Source: Clostridium cylindrosporum DSM 605 (GTDB taxonomy: Bacteria; Bacillota; Clostridia; Clostridiales; Caloramatoraceae). From it: a DNA stretch of 64,000 nt. Location: contig NZ_LFVU01000003.1 of the NCBI RefSeq assembly GCF_001047375.1, positions 97,075 to 161,074 on the forward strand, read 5' to 3'. Positions 45,591 to 54,618 of this stretch are shown here, one piece after another. Position numbers and translations under genes: made by a program. How positions within the stretch are numbered: position 1 is the stretch's first letter; each line of letters starts with the position of its first letter. The notes under the pieces are model-generated. The model did not search any database and was not told the origin of the DNA. It was given only the letters and a program-made list of their open reading frames with translations.

Positions 45591-46484
45591 CTATGCTCTT
45601 ATCTTATCATTTTCACTTTCACAAACATCTTCTTTAGATTTTTTTATACCATCCTGATTTTTAGGTATTCTTACAAAAACAAACCAATAAGCAAGACCTA
45701 CAAGTAACATACCGCCTATGATATTTCCTATTGTTACTGGTATAATATTACCTATAGCATTCCAAATATTAACGCTATTTATCTTATCCACTGGAAGATG
45801 AGATGAAGCTAAAATTCTAGGGTCTAGCTTTGCAAGTATTCCGATTGAAAAGTAATACATATTTGCAACACTATGTTCAAACCCTGAAGTTATAAATGTC
45901 ATAATCGTAACCCAAACTATTAATATCTTGCCTGCAACATCCTTAGCTGCATAGGAACCCCAAACAGCTAAACATACAAGAAAATTACACAATATACCAC
46001 TAGCTAAAGCATTCATAAAAGTAAGACTTCCTTTGTATGCAGCTACCTTTATAACATATGCCCCAAGTTTTACATCATTACCTAATAAAAGTCCACTTAA
46101 ATATATTAAAACAGCAATCATAAATGCACCAATGAAATTACCTACATATACAGTTACTAAATTTTTTACAAATTGAAATAATGTGATTTCCTTTTCCATA
46201 TAAGCTTGAATCAAAAGTGTATTTCCTGTAAACAATTCAGCACCACACACTAGAACCAAAACTAAACCAACTGGAAATAATGCACCTGCTACGAATTTCG
46301 AAAGTCCATAGTTTGATATACCGTGTGACCCCACCATAGATACAAAACTACCGAAAGCAATAAATGCACCTGCTAGAGTTGCTAATATTAGTGTTTGATA
46401 GAACATTGTTTTTACACCTTTTTTGATACCGATTTGAATGGTTTCCTGACATATTTCAGGTGTTGTTAACATCCCCTTTTCCAT
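45591..46484 (-). CDS. Formate/nitrite transporter family channel, copy 2
   Basis: This 297-residue FNT channel closely matches the one at 43076-43933. It has the same start (LTTPEIC.ETI.IGIKKGVKTMFYQTLIL) and the same GFEHSVANMYY pore segment. It differs in a longer charged C-terminal tail (SKEDVCESENDKIRA). It lies upstream of fdhD with a 122-base gap. GGGAGG precedes the ATG. The duplication suggests either dosage or separate import and export roles. Confidence 0.92.
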   Translation of the reverse strand: MEKGMLTTPEICQETIQIGIKKGVKTMFYQTLILATLAGAFIAFGSFVSMVGSHGISNYGLSKFVAGALFPVGLVLVLVCGAELFTGNTLLIQAYMEKEITLFQFVKNLVTVYVGNFIGAFMIAVLIYLSGLLLGNDVKLGAYVIKVAAYKGSLTFMNALASGILCNFLVCLAVWGSYAAKDVAGKILIVWVTIMTFITSGFEHSVANMYYFSIGILAKLDPRILASSHLPVDKINSVNIWNAIGNIIPVTIGNIIGGMLLVGLAYWFVFVRIPKNQDGIKKSKEDVCESENDKIRA

Positions 46485-46764
46485 ACTTCTTTCCTCCCTT
46501 AAGTTATACCAAAGACTTAAATAAAACTATATATAATCTTGATTTATTAATAATCTATTATATATTTAAAGAATTATGTCAACAGCGTTAATAATGTCAC
46601 AACTTACCTTATAATTAAAACCATTAAGATATGCGTATTCGATTACTATAAATTAATGTTGAATAAATGTTATTATACGAAATTGAAATTTTCATGTGCA
46701 GACATATTATAATATAGCTATATTCATTTTACAAGCTATAAATTATATCTATTCTATAACCAAT
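46485..46764. other. Divergent promoter region between FNT copy 2 and pepD
   Basis: There is no gene. A perfect -35 box TTGACA occurs on the minus strand at 46577-46582, but no -10 at 17 bases is better than AATAGA, so the FNT promoter is only tentative. Confidence 0.4.
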
Positions 46765-46793
46765 TTGTAAATATCTTTTTAAAACCATATAAT
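46765..46793 (+). promoter_or_regulatory. Promoter of pepD
   Basis: TTGTAA (46765-46770) and TATAAT (46788-46793) are 17 bases apart, placing transcription start about 27 bases before the pepD ATG, which is preceded by GAGGTGA. Confidence 0.65.
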
Positions 46794-46826
46794 AGAAACA
46801 TAATTATTAAATTATGAGGTGACTAA

Positions 46827-48278
46827 ATGATATTAGAAAACTTAGAACCAAAAAGTGTATTTAAATATTTTGAGGAAATTTCAAATATTCCGAGAGGATC
46901 AAAAAACGAGAAAGCTATTAGTGACTATCTTGTTAGCTTTGCAAAAAAACACTCTTTAGAATTTTTTCAAGATAAACACCTTAATGTCATCATAAAAAAG
47001 AATGCCACTAAAGGATATGAAAATTCTAAGGGAGTTATACTTCAAGGTCATATGGATATGGTTTGTGAGAAAAATAATGACACTAGTCATAACTTTTTAA
47101 TCGACCCTATAAAACCTAGAATAATTGATGATATGATTTATGCAACAAATACTACTCTTGGAGCTGATAATGGTGTTGCTATTGCCTATGCACTTGCAAT
47201 ACTTGAATCAAATGATATTCCTCATCCCCCTTTAGAAGTTCTTATAACAACAGAGGAAGAGGTTGGTATGGGAGGAGCTATGAACCTTGACCCATCGCTT
47301 TTAAGTGGTAAATATTTAATTAATATAGATTCAGAAGAAGATGGAAGCCTTCTTGTAAGCTGCTGTGGTGGTGTTAGAACCTGCATAACTATTGATAGCA
47401 ACAATATATCTCTTAAGGATAACTATAAAGGATTTAGCATATCCATTTCTGGCCTTAAAGGTGGCCATTCAGGAATGGATATAACAAAGCAAAGAGGCAA
47501 CTCAAATAAACTTATGGGAAGAATATTATCTAAGTTATTAGTTGAGGGAGTAGATTTCTTTATAAAAGATATAAATGGTGGATCTAAAATGAACGCTATT
47601 CCTCGTGAATGTAGTTGTAATGTCTTTGTTGAAAAAATGAATATTAATAAATTAAAAGATATAATTACCCAGTTTAATATAGACTTTAAAAATGAACTTC
47701 AGTCCATAGATGACAATATAAATGTCTCAATAATTGAAAATTCTTTAGAAGGAGAATCCTTCGATAAAGAAACAACAAATAAAATTGTAAACATAATATC
47801 ACTTATACCAAATGGCGTTATGTCGATGAGTAACTTTATAGATGGACTTGCTGAAAGTTCAACTAATCTTGGAATAGTTGAAACATCATCTGGTAAAGTT
47901 CTATTTGAAAGTGCTATTAGAAGTTCTATTTCATCCTTAAAACAGGATATTTTAAACAAACATATAGTTCTTTCTAATTCATTTGATGCAAAAATAGATA
48001 TAGATGGTGATTATCCTGAATGGGAGTTTTCTAAGGATTCCTACCTACGCAACGTATTCGTAGATGTGTTTAAGGATATGTTTAATAAAGAACCTATTAT
48101 AACAGCTATTCATGCTGGACTTGAATGTGGAATTTTAAAAAGTAAGCTACCAGAGCTTGATATAATATCCTTTGGTCCTGACCACTTTGACGTTCATAGT
48201 CCTAATGAACATCTAAGCATTCCTTCTACGAAAAGAATGTGGAAATACCTATTAGAAGTGTTAAAAAGATTAAAATAA
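46827..48278 (+). CDS. pepD: Aminoacyl-histidine dipeptidase (PepD, M20 family)
   Basis: This 483-residue dizinc peptidase of the M20 PepD type has GHMDMVCEKN (about 75-84), TLGADNGVAIA (about 112-122), TTEEEVGMGGA (about 145-155) and SGLKGGHSGMDI (about 211-222), all typical of Xaa-His dipeptidases. It is cytoplasmic (no signal). It is monocistronic and ends in a palindromic terminator. Confidence 0.94.
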   Translation: MILENLEPKSVFKYFEEISNIPRGSKNEKAISDYLVSFAKKHSLEFFQDKHLNVIIKKNATKGYENSKGVILQGHMDMVCEKNNDTSHNFLIDPIKPRIIDDMIYATNTTLGADNGVAIAYALAILESNDIPHPPLEVLITTEEEVGMGGAMNLDPSLLSGKYLINIDSEEDGSLLVSCCGGVRTCITIDSNNISLKDNYKGFSISISGLKGGHSGMDITKQRGNSNKLMGRILSKLLVEGVDFFIKDINGGSKMNAIPRECSCNVFVEKMNINKLKDIITQFNIDFKNELQSIDDNINVSIIENSLEGESFDKETTNKIVNIISLIPNGVMSMSNFIDGLAESSTNLGIVETSSGKVLFESAIRSSISSLKQDILNKHIVLSNSFDAKIDIDGDYPEWEFSKDSYLRNVFVDVFKDMFNKEPIITAIHAGLECGILKSKLPELDIISFGPDHFDVHSPNEHLSIPSTKRMWKYLLEVLKRLK

Positions 48279-48280
48279 AA

Positions 48281-48306
48281 AAAACAGGTGGATATCCACC
48301 TGTTTT
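48281..48306. terminator. Bidirectional terminator between pepD and the SEC-C gene
   Basis: AAAACAGGTGGA/TCCACCTGTTTT forms a perfect palindromic stem just after the pepD stop and before the convergent gene's stop. Confidence 0.85.
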
Positions 48307-48307
48307 A

Positions 48308-48805
48308 TTATTTACCACAACATTTTTTATATTTCTTACCGCTACCGCACTTACAAGGATCATTTCTACCAATCTTTTCTTCCTTAACTATTGTTTTTGA
48401 TTGCTTGTACTCCTTAGCTATAGCTTCTCTTGCTTCAAGTGATAATACTTCTTCCCACTCTTCTAAAGTAAATAGCCAATCTGCCTTAGCGTCTAGCATA
48501 TTGTAGAATAGCTTTTCGAAGTCTACGTTTAATTCTACTTCTGAAGATTCTTCTAAAGAATCTAGGTTTATTTCGTTTTTAAGACTTGTTTCAATTCCTG
48601 ATACAAATCCTGCAAAAGTTACTGAGTCCATATTGAACTTTTCAGCTAGGTCCTTTACAGTCCCCTTAACTACTTCGTCCTTATTCTTTAGAATGTATAT
48701 GTATACATCTCTTTCTTTTTCTAAATATTCTTTCCAAAAGCTTTCTGATTCTTGTTGAGTTCTATCAACCTCTACTAATTCTTCCCATTGTTTAAAAAGG
48801 CTCAT
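48308..48805 (-). CDS. SEC-C motif protein
   Basis: This 165-residue acidic protein ends in the zinc-binding SEC-C motif [20 protein letters not shown] (the last 20 residues), as found at the end of SecA and in many small cytosolic proteins. The first 130 residues are helical and unassigned. A second SEC-C protein with a different body lies at 61578-62675. The function is unknown. Confidence 0.85.
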   Translation of the reverse strand: MSLFKQWEELVEVDRTQQESESFWKEYLEKERDVYIYILKNKDEVVKGTVKDLAEKFNMDSVTFAGFVSGIETSLKNEINLDSLEESSEVELNVDFEKLFYNMLDAKADWLFTLEEWEEVLSLEAREAIAKEYKQSKTIVKEEKIGRNDPCKCGSGKKYKKCCGK

Positions 48806-48915
48806 CTTATTAGCTCCTTATCTATAAAAATTTTATTAAAAATCAATAAACATGTACTATAAGATGATATTATAAAACTTATTATTTTTCAAGTACTTAA
48901 CATAAATAATAATGA

Positions 48916-49986
48916 TTATTTATTAAATATTTCAAATGAATAGCTCTTTTCCTTTAAATTATTGCCTTTTAATTCTACTTTTATATATACTTTCCCCTTT
49001 AAATCTATTTCATATTTTCCTTTTTTATCAATAGTGAAACTTTTCTCATTATTATATATAGTAATTTTTTGAGATATTTGTAAACTAGAAACATTTATAA
49101 ATTTATTATCTATATTGTTCATATTGTAATAATCTATATCTTCTAAGTAATCTATGCTTCCTGTAATTTCCTGATTGTTCTCAATAATTTTAGCATTTCT
49201 TTCATTGTTATTAAATTCGTAGCTATCAAACTTATTATTTATGTCGTTACCTCTTATTCCTTTATATCTCATTATACTGTAATTTCTTTCGTTTAAATCT
49301 TTCTTAAATTCCTTCATTGTCTTGTAATTTACAACTGTTTTATCCTTATATTTTTTCAAACCGTTGCTTGTGGATTCAAGTATAATTATACCCTTTTCGT
49401 CCTTAGTAGTTCCAAGATATATGTACACATGTCTTCCCTTCGAGTTTATAATATCCATTGGTTTTATCTTCTTAAGTGATATATTACCAAAATACTTATC
49501 CATTGTTGATGTTGATATTCTCTCTTTAATATTGAAAGCTGAGGCTACGAAACCTGAACAATCAACTCCTGCACTTCCTTTAACGTAACCATTTTTTGTG
49601 TTAATATTGCCTGGATAATAGTTTTTATTTAAAGCGTCTTGGAAACTCCCTATACCCTCTACATTTGAATGATCAAGTGAAAATTGACCACCATAACAAT
49701 ATGGTATTCCTATAAACTTACCACTCTCATTTAAATAGTATGGAGGTGTAACACCTTCTATTGCATCTATCTTCTTATATTCCCATGTATAATTTATCAT
49801 ACTAATTGCTCTATCAAATACTTCTTGACGTGTTATTGTCTTTACTTTTAAAGATGTAGGATTCAAAAAATTTAATGTAACTGTAATAATTAATGCTAGT
49901 AAATATAATCCTATGAGTATACCTACATAAAGTAATATTAAGTTTATAACTCCCTTTTTTCTTCTTACTCTCTTGTATCCTCTCAT
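48916..49986 (-). CDS. NlpC/P60-like cysteine peptidase with N-terminal membrane anchor
   Basis: This 356-residue protein starts with a basic stretch and one membrane segment (about 13-41), so the rest is extracytoplasmic. A papain-like core has the nucleophile in GVDCSGFV (Cys143) and His186 in GRHVYIYLG, the NlpC/P60 pattern used by peptidoglycan endopeptidases. Residues 90-140 resemble a substrate-side insertion, and the C-terminal 120 residues form an unassigned beta-rich domain. It is probably a cell-wall hydrolase; no wall-binding repeats are seen. Confidence 0.8.
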   Translation of the reverse strand: MRGYKRVRRKKGVINLILLYVGILIGLYLLALIITVTLNFLNPTSLKVKTITRQEVFDRAISMINYTWEYKKIDAIEGVTPPYYLNESGKFIGIPYCYGGQFSLDHSNVEGIGSFQDALNKNYYPGNINTKNGYVKGSAGVDCSGFVASAFNIKERISTSTMDKYFGNISLKKIKPMDIINSKGRHVYIYLGTTKDEKGIIILESTSNGLKKYKDKTVVNYKTMKEFKKDLNERNYSIMRYKGIRGNDINNKFDSYEFNNNERNAKIIENNQEITGSIDYLEDIDYYNMNNIDNKFINVSSLQISQKITIYNNEKSFTIDKKGKYEIDLKGKVYIKVELKGNNLKEKSYSFEIFNK

Positions 49987-50051
49987 CTATTCACCTCCAT
50001 ATAGCTATACATAATATCTTATGAATAACTAATAAAGGTTTATTACAAAAA

Positions 50052-50073
50052 GGACTAGCAAATTTGCCAGTCC
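50052..50073 (-). terminator. Terminator of the DegT aminotransferase gene
   Basis: A stem of GGACTgGCAAA and TTTGCtAGTCC is followed by TTTTTGT on the minus strand. Confidence 0.85.
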
Positions 50074-50080
50074 CTCTAAT

Positions 50081-51202
50081 CTATTTAGCATAGAATTCTT
50101 TAATTACATTACATACATATTCTACTTCTTCACGTGTTAACTCTGGATACATAGGTAGCGCCAAAATTTCCTTAGATATCTTCTCTGCTACCGGGAAATC
50201 ACCTTCCTTATGACCAAGGTATTTAAAGCATTCTTGAAGATGAAGTGGTTTTGGATAGTATATACTAAATCCTATTTCCTTTTCCTTTAAGTACTCAGCT
50301 AATTCATCTCTTTTTTCAGCTAATATATTGAATACATAGAACACATGTTTTTGATTTCCTAATATCTTAGGTATTCTAACTTCTTTAATGTCTTTTAGTC
50401 CATCAATATACCATGATCCAATCTCTTCTCTTTTTTCTATAGAGTCGTTTATGTATTTCATCTTAACTGAAAGAACAGCAGCTTGTATACTATCAAGTCT
50501 TGAATTATATCCTATATACTCATGGTGATATTTTTTAGAAGCACCATGTACTCTATAAATCTTTGCCATTTCATATAGCTTTTCATCATTAGTAACAATC
50601 ATTCCTCCATCTCCATATCCCCCTAAGGTCTTAGTAGGGAAAAATGAGAATATCCCAAAATCTCCAATTGTTCCAGCATGTCTATATTCATCAGAATTAC
50701 CCCTCCATCTCATTCCAAATGCTTCAGCTGCATCTTCTAGAACCCTTAGATTATGACTTTTCGCTATGTCCATAATCTTATCCATATCAGCCATTTGTAA
50801 AAATAAATGTACTGGTAATATACCCTTTGTCTTATCTGTTATATTTTCTTCTATTTTGTTTACATCTATATTAAAAGTTTCCTCATCAATATCAACAAAT
50901 ACTGGCTTAGCCCCAGTTCTAGCTATACATGAAGCGGATGCGAAAAATGTAAATGGAGATGTTATAACCTCTGTACCTTCATTAAAGCCTAGAATATCTG
51001 ATGCAAGAACTAGTGCATCTGTTCCTGATGCTACTCCAATAGCATACTTAGCACCAGTAAACTCTTTTATTTCATCCTCAAGCTTTACTACTTCTGGTCC
51101 TAGCGTAGAAATACCTTTCTCAACAACTGAAATTATAGCTTTATTAAATTCTTCTTTCTTTTCATCGTACTCTCTTTTAGAAGTATAAAAGTTAACCTTC
51201 AT
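50081..51202 (-). CDS. DegT/DnrJ/EryC1/StrS family aminotransferase
   Basis: This 373-residue PLP enzyme has GVASGTDAL (PLP phosphate pocket, about 57-65), DAAEAFGMRWRG and the Schiff-base Lys in FFPTKTLGGYGDGGM (about 188-202). Family members aminate nucleotide-linked keto-sugars for surface glycans or antibiotics. No sugar-nucleotide genes lie nearby, so its pathway is unknown. It is monocistronic with its own terminator. Confidence 0.92.
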   Translation of the reverse strand: MKVNFYTSKREYDEKKEEFNKAIISVVEKGISTLGPEVVKLEDEIKEFTGAKYAIGVASGTDALVLASDILGFNEGTEVITSPFTFFASASCIARTGAKPVFVDIDEETFNIDVNKIEENITDKTKGILPVHLFLQMADMDKIMDIAKSHNLRVLEDAAEAFGMRWRGNSDEYRHAGTIGDFGIFSFFPTKTLGGYGDGGMIVTNDEKLYEMAKIYRVHGASKKYHHEYIGYNSRLDSIQAAVLSVKMKYINDSIEKREEIGSWYIDGLKDIKEVRIPKILGNQKHVFYVFNILAEKRDELAEYLKEKEIGFSIYYPKPLHLQECFKYLGHKEGDFPVAEKISKEILALPMYPELTREEVEYVCNVIKEFYAK

Positions 51203-51420
51203 AAATAATTCTCCTTAATATCTTTTATATGGTAATATATATTATATCAAATTATCATTTCTATATAAATACTGTCTCAAGTAAATGTCTATAGTATATT
51301 ATCAATTATGATAATATCACTTATAACTAAAAATATGATTTTACAACATTGTTAGTTTAATTATATTACTATTTCACCACCTCAAAACGTACGTTCTTTG
51401 TCATTTATAGGCATAAAAAA

Positions 51421-51438
51421 AGAGCCTTCAATAGCTCT
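51421..51438 (-). terminator. Terminator of the Spo0E-like gene
   Basis: AGAGC and GCTCT form a short stem with an 8-base loop, followed on the minus strand by seven U. It overlaps nothing and ends just downstream of the gene. Confidence 0.7.
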
Positions 51439-51439
51439 A

Positions 51440-51616
51440 TCATTGATTTAACTTTTCTTCTAAAACTTTGTTATATTGATTTAATGCTGCATTTAAAACC
51501 TTACTTAAATTTACTATCTCTTCATCAACCAAATCACCTTGTTTTTTGTCAATTAGATACAATAGTTTTTTCCTTAAGATCTCAACATCTTTTAGTAAAT
51601 CCTCTACTTCTGACAA
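51440..51616 (-). CDS. Spo0E-like aspartyl-phosphate phosphatase (divergent)
   Basis: This 58-residue protein forms two helices like Spo0E-family phosphatases, which remove phosphate from Spo0A and delay sporulation. The expected signature SQxLD appears as LSKVLNAALNQYN (about 37-49), so the key Gln and Asp are Lys and Asn. Catalysis may be lost or changed. The TTG at 51616 has AGGAGG 8 bases upstream; a GTG at 51625 directly abuts that site. The assignment rests on size, helix pattern and partial motif. Confidence 0.65.
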   Translation of the reverse strand: MSEVEDLLKDVEILRKKLLYLIDKKQGDLVDEEIVNLSKVLNAALNQYNKVLEEKLNQ

Positions 51617-51738
51617 AACAAACACCTCCTAAAAGTATCTTTACCATTATGAGATTATTATATTTGTCATTTAAATTAATTCTATAGAGAACCAATATCA
51701 ATGCTAGATTGTACTCTAATATTGTAAATACCAAGTTT

Positions 51739-52518
51739 TTACCACTTCCACTTTTTGTTATACTCTTTTAATTCATGTTTATATTTTTGATAATAATTAA
51801 TACAAGATCTTATTCCATCTCCATTAAGCAAATATTCAGATGGTATTAAGAAACCTATTATTTCTTCAAAATATTCTACAAACATATTATCCAAATCTAT
51901 CAATTGATTTTTTAATTTATCAGGATCTATGCTTTCTCTAGAAATAAGTGGCATTTCCATTCCAAAAAGACCTACACTAGCCTTGTTTTCATTCATACCT
52001 AAACCTGGAAAATGTACAGTTCCTCTATGTTTTATAAAGTTATATAGTTTCCTAATTTCTTGTGTATTATTATTTTCAAAAAAGTTTTCTAAATAAAATT
52101 TTCTTAACTTGAATTCATTGGCCAAAGTCAACCTTAATCTAAGCTTTTGATAATCGCATTCTTTTATAGTGCTTTCATATAGTTCATTAGTTGGCATCAT
52201 GTCTTTTATCATAGGACTGTAATATAACCACATTACTTGCCAACTATAGTCTATCGCAAAATTATAATAAATTAAAGCATTCTGTATTAATAAAGTATTT
52301 ACAAATAACTTACTTATTTCATCACTCGCAAAATTCCCATAATCATCATTATCCATATAATGCAGATTAGCTCTTGCAATACAAATTGTATGATATACAT
52401 CTACAATTTTAATAGCAGTAAATAGTATATTAGTTGTATAGAGACCATATTTATCCTCATAAGGTGTGTACTTTAATAAATAATGTATATCTTTTACCTT
52501 ATCATATATAGTATTCAT
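51739..52518 (-). CDS. HEPN-like protein (Cthe_2314-type), function unknown
   Basis: This 259-residue soluble, all-helical protein is rich in Tyr, Asn and Leu. The segment YNFIKHRGTVHF (about 168-179) resembles the conserved KHRG...H motif of HEPN proteins of the Cthe_2314 group, some of which are RNases or toxin-like. No antitoxin-like partner is evident. I choose the ATG at 52518, with GGAGTG 6 bases upstream. The adjacent upstream DNA is a broken phage gene, so this may be accessory material. Confidence 0.55.
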   Translation of the reverse strand: MNTIYDKVKDIHYLLKYTPYEDKYGLYTTNILFTAIKIVDVYHTICIARANLHYMDNDDYGNFASDEISKLFVNTLLIQNALIYYNFAIDYSWQVMWLYYSPMIKDMMPTNELYESTIKECDYQKLRLRLTLANEFKLRKFYLENFFENNNTQEIRKLYNFIKHRGTVHFPGLGMNENKASVGLFGMEMPLISRESIDPDKLKNQLIDLDNMFVEYFEEIIGFLIPSEYLLNGDGIRSCINYYQKYKHELKEYNKKWKW

Positions 52519-52593
52519 ATATATCACTCCATCACAAAATTATTCATATACCATAAAATACCACATATTTAATTTAAAATCCAATTTCCATTA

Positions 52594-52977
52594 TTAAAAT
52601 AATACTTTTCTAACCCTATCTTTATACTCAACAATCTTAATATATTCACCCTTGAAAACCGCTCCTTCTAAACTTTCTGTACTACTGGCTGTTACTCCAT
52701 TAGCTACCAAATTATTTCATAATTTATTTTTAATACCTTGTACTTTATCTGATTGTTGTTTGAATGTATGTGTAGCCAATAGTGGACTTCCAACAACGCT
52801 AGCTACCAGGATTTCCCATTATTCGCATTTGTAAAAAGTTCATTTATCGTACCTGTAACCTCTTTAGCAGTTGTTAGTTTAATGTTATCTGTATTAGGTG
52901 CTTTAGTTCCTACTGTAGTTGTTAGGTTCGTAATTTCAGCCTTTTGTGATATATCTTCATAAAGTAAAGTCCATGAT
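52594..52977 (-). pseudogene. Broken phage structural (tail or fibre-type) gene fragment
   Basis: On the minus strand two frames are protein-like. The first reads QKAEITNLTTTVGTKAPNTD and later INELFTNANNGKS. After a frameshift near 52815 the second reads SVVGSPLLATHTFKQQSDKV, hits a stop, then continues LVANGVTASSTESLEGAV. The INELF..ANNGKS..VASVVGSP....TF..LSDKIQ..K pattern is common in clostridial phage tail or appendage proteins. One frameshift, one in-frame stop and no start make it non-functional. It indicates a former prophage or satellite here. Confidence 0.65.
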
Positions 52978-53011
52978 TAAATATTTTATTTACTTATATA
53001 TAAGAAAAATA

Positions 53012-53045
53012 AAAAAGGATGATTAACTAAATAATCATCCTTTTT
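53012..53045. terminator. Bidirectional terminator downstream of rubrerythrin
   Basis: AAAAAAGGATGATT pairs with AATCATCCTTTTT around an 8-base loop. U-runs occur on both strands; on the minus strand it ends the rubrerythrin transcript. Confidence 0.8.
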
Positions 53046-53097
53046 GCCTCCGGTTATAATCCGGTTGTGCTATATAAAGGGTTTCAGGCCCTATTAA

Positions 53098-53649
53098 TTA
53101 CTTATCTCCGAAGTATCTGTCAAGCATTCCCTTGAAAGCTGAACCATGACGAGCTTCGTCCTTACACATTTCGTGTACTGTATCATGGATAGCATCGTAG
53201 TTAAGTTCCTTAGCTCTTGTAGCTAGGTCCTTCTTACCTTGGCATGCTCCGTGCTCAGCGTCTACTCTTAGTTGAAGATTCTTCTTAGTGCTTGTAGTTA
53301 CAACTTCTCCTAGAAGTTCTGCAAACTTAGCAGCATGTTCCGCTTCTTCCCAAGCTATTCTCTTGTAAGCTTCAGCTATTTCTGGGAATCCTTCTCTATC
53401 TGCTTGACGGCTCATAGCAAGATACATACCAACTTCTGTACATTCTCCCATGAAGTTTGCCTTTAGTCCTTCTAGAACTTCAGCATCGATTCCTTCTGCT
53501 ATTCCTATTTTATGTTCATCAGCGTAAACAAGTTGTCCTTCTGCCTTAACTTGGAATTTATCTGCTCCTGCTTTACATAGTGGGCAAGCTTCAGGTGCTG
53601 AATCTCCTTCATGAACATATCCACAAACTAAACATACAAATTTTTTCAT
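53098..53649 (-). CDS. Reverse rubrerythrin (rubredoxin domain first)
   Basis: This 183-residue protein has an N-terminal rubredoxin-like iron site ([10 protein letters not shown] and CPLCKAG, Cys6/Cys9 and Cys22/Cys25) followed by a ferritin-like di-iron four-helix bundle ([26 protein letters not shown]). That inverted order defines reverse rubrerythrin, which reduces H2O2 and O2 in clostridia. In C. acetobutylicum it is in the PerR regulon, and a PerR-like palindrome lies at this promoter. Codon use differs from its neighbours (many CTT/GCT-type codons), as for a highly expressed gene. Confidence 0.94.
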   Translation of the reverse strand: MKKFVCLVCGYVHEGDSAPEACPLCKAGADKFQVKAEGQLVYADEHKIGIAEGIDAEVLEGLKANFMGECTEVGMYLAMSRQADREGFPEIAEAYKRIAWEEAEHAAKFAELLGEVVTTSTKKNLQLRVDAEHGACQGKKDLATRAKELNYDAIHDTVHEMCKDEARHGSAFKGMLDRYFGDK

Positions 53650-53691
53650 TATTTAAGTCCCCCCTAAAGTTTTTGTTTTCTTATTCTTTAT

Positions 53692-53726
53692 GTTTATAAT
53701 ATATCATAAACTTTATTTATTTGCAA
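53692..53726 (-). promoter_or_regulatory. Rubrerythrin promoter with PerR-like operator
   Basis: Minus-strand TTGCAA (53721-53726) and TATATT (53698-53703) are 17 bases apart. The near-perfect 20-bp palindrome GTTTATGATATATTATAAAC (53692-53711) covers the -10 box and resembles PerR boxes (TTATAAT-N-ATTATAA type). Repression relieved by peroxide would fit the gene product. Confidence 0.6.
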
Positions 53727-54090
53727 TAATTATTTATTAATAATTATTATTTTTACAAAATTAATTTATACATACTTAAAAGATATCTTATTAATATAGC
53801 ATTATAAACCTAATTATAATATATATAATTTAATTATTATTTTTTATATATAAAAAGTTTTATTAAGATTTACTTTGTAGAATTAATTAGCTTAATGAAT
53901 TTTATAGATATGAATTATTGAGTGTATTTAAAAGATACTCACTCTTATGTCTTATACATATTAATACCAAAACTTGTTTAGGCTATTGTATACCAATTAT
54001 ATTATCATAAATTTTATGCTTTTTATATGGGTATAATATCTATTCAACCTTACGTAAATTAGTATGCTTCATAATAGTGAATATAAAAAA
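53727..54090. other. Extremely AT-rich intergenic stretch
   Basis: About 360 bases between rubrerythrin and the tRNA pair contain no open frame of note, no RNA signature and no clear repeats. It appears to be spacer. Confidence 0.5.
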
Positions 54091-54110
54091 AGCCAAGGAT
54101 AATCCTTGAC
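54091..54110 (-). terminator. Terminator of the tRNA-Gln/tRNA-Lys unit
   Basis: A short stem around CAAGGAT/ATCCTTG lies 4 bases past tRNA-Lys and is followed on the minus strand by GGCTTTTTTTATA. Confidence 0.8.
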
Positions 54111-54113
54111 TTC

Positions 54114-54189
54114 TGGTGAGCCACCAGGGAATCGAACCCTGGACACCATGATTAAAAGTCATGTGCTCTACCGACTGAGCTAGTGGCTC
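54114..54189 (-). tRNA. tRNA-Lys (UUU)
   Basis: A 76-nt cloverleaf with encoded CCA. The acceptor is GAGCCAC/GTGGCTC, the anticodon loop is CTTTTAA (anticodon TTT), and the T arm is CAGGG-TTCGATT-CCCTG. It is the second of two tRNAs in the transcript. Confidence 0.97.
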
Positions 54190-54193
54190 ATAT

Positions 54194-54268
54194 TGGCTGG
54201 GCTAGTAGGATTCGAACCTACGCGTGCGGGAGTCAAAGTCCCGTGCCTTACCGCTTGGCGATAACCCA
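54194..54268 (-). tRNA. tRNA-Gln (UUG)
   Basis: A 75-nt cloverleaf with encoded CCA. The acceptor is TGGGTTA/TAGCCCA, the anticodon loop is CTTTGAC (anticodon TTG), and the T loop is TTCGAAT. Five bases separate it from tRNA-Lys downstream. Confidence 0.96.
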
Positions 54269-54618
54269 ACTGTTTGTCTTTGCGATTACTCGCTCAGCTC
54301 ACAATAATTATTATATATACTTCGCTATATAATGTCAACATATTTTAGAAACTTTTTTTATATTTTTTTCATAAATTACTATTGCATCTATAAAAAATAC
54401 AAATATATACTTAATTTAATATTATATACATATTTATATTATAGATTAATTTTATTTGTAAAAGTAAAATTAACAATACAACTGCTAATTTAACTTAAAA
54501 TGTATATAATAATAAATATATGCCATAAAGTTGTTAATAATAAAATTTATAGCTTTATTTCAAGAATAGTAAAATTGTAGTATTAACAATAATCAAATTA
54601 AAATCAAGGAGGTCTATA
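54269..54618. other. AT-rich divergent region between tRNA-Gln and folD
   Basis: About 350 bases hold the tRNA and folD promoters. No strong -35/-10 pair was located for either. No gene or repeat is visible. Confidence 0.4.

Noticed and set aside
43076..46484. Composite transposon formed by the two FNT genes as flanking repeats
   Set aside because: The repeats are two intact functional-looking channel genes, and no transposase or inverted termini are present; simple gene duplication is more economical.
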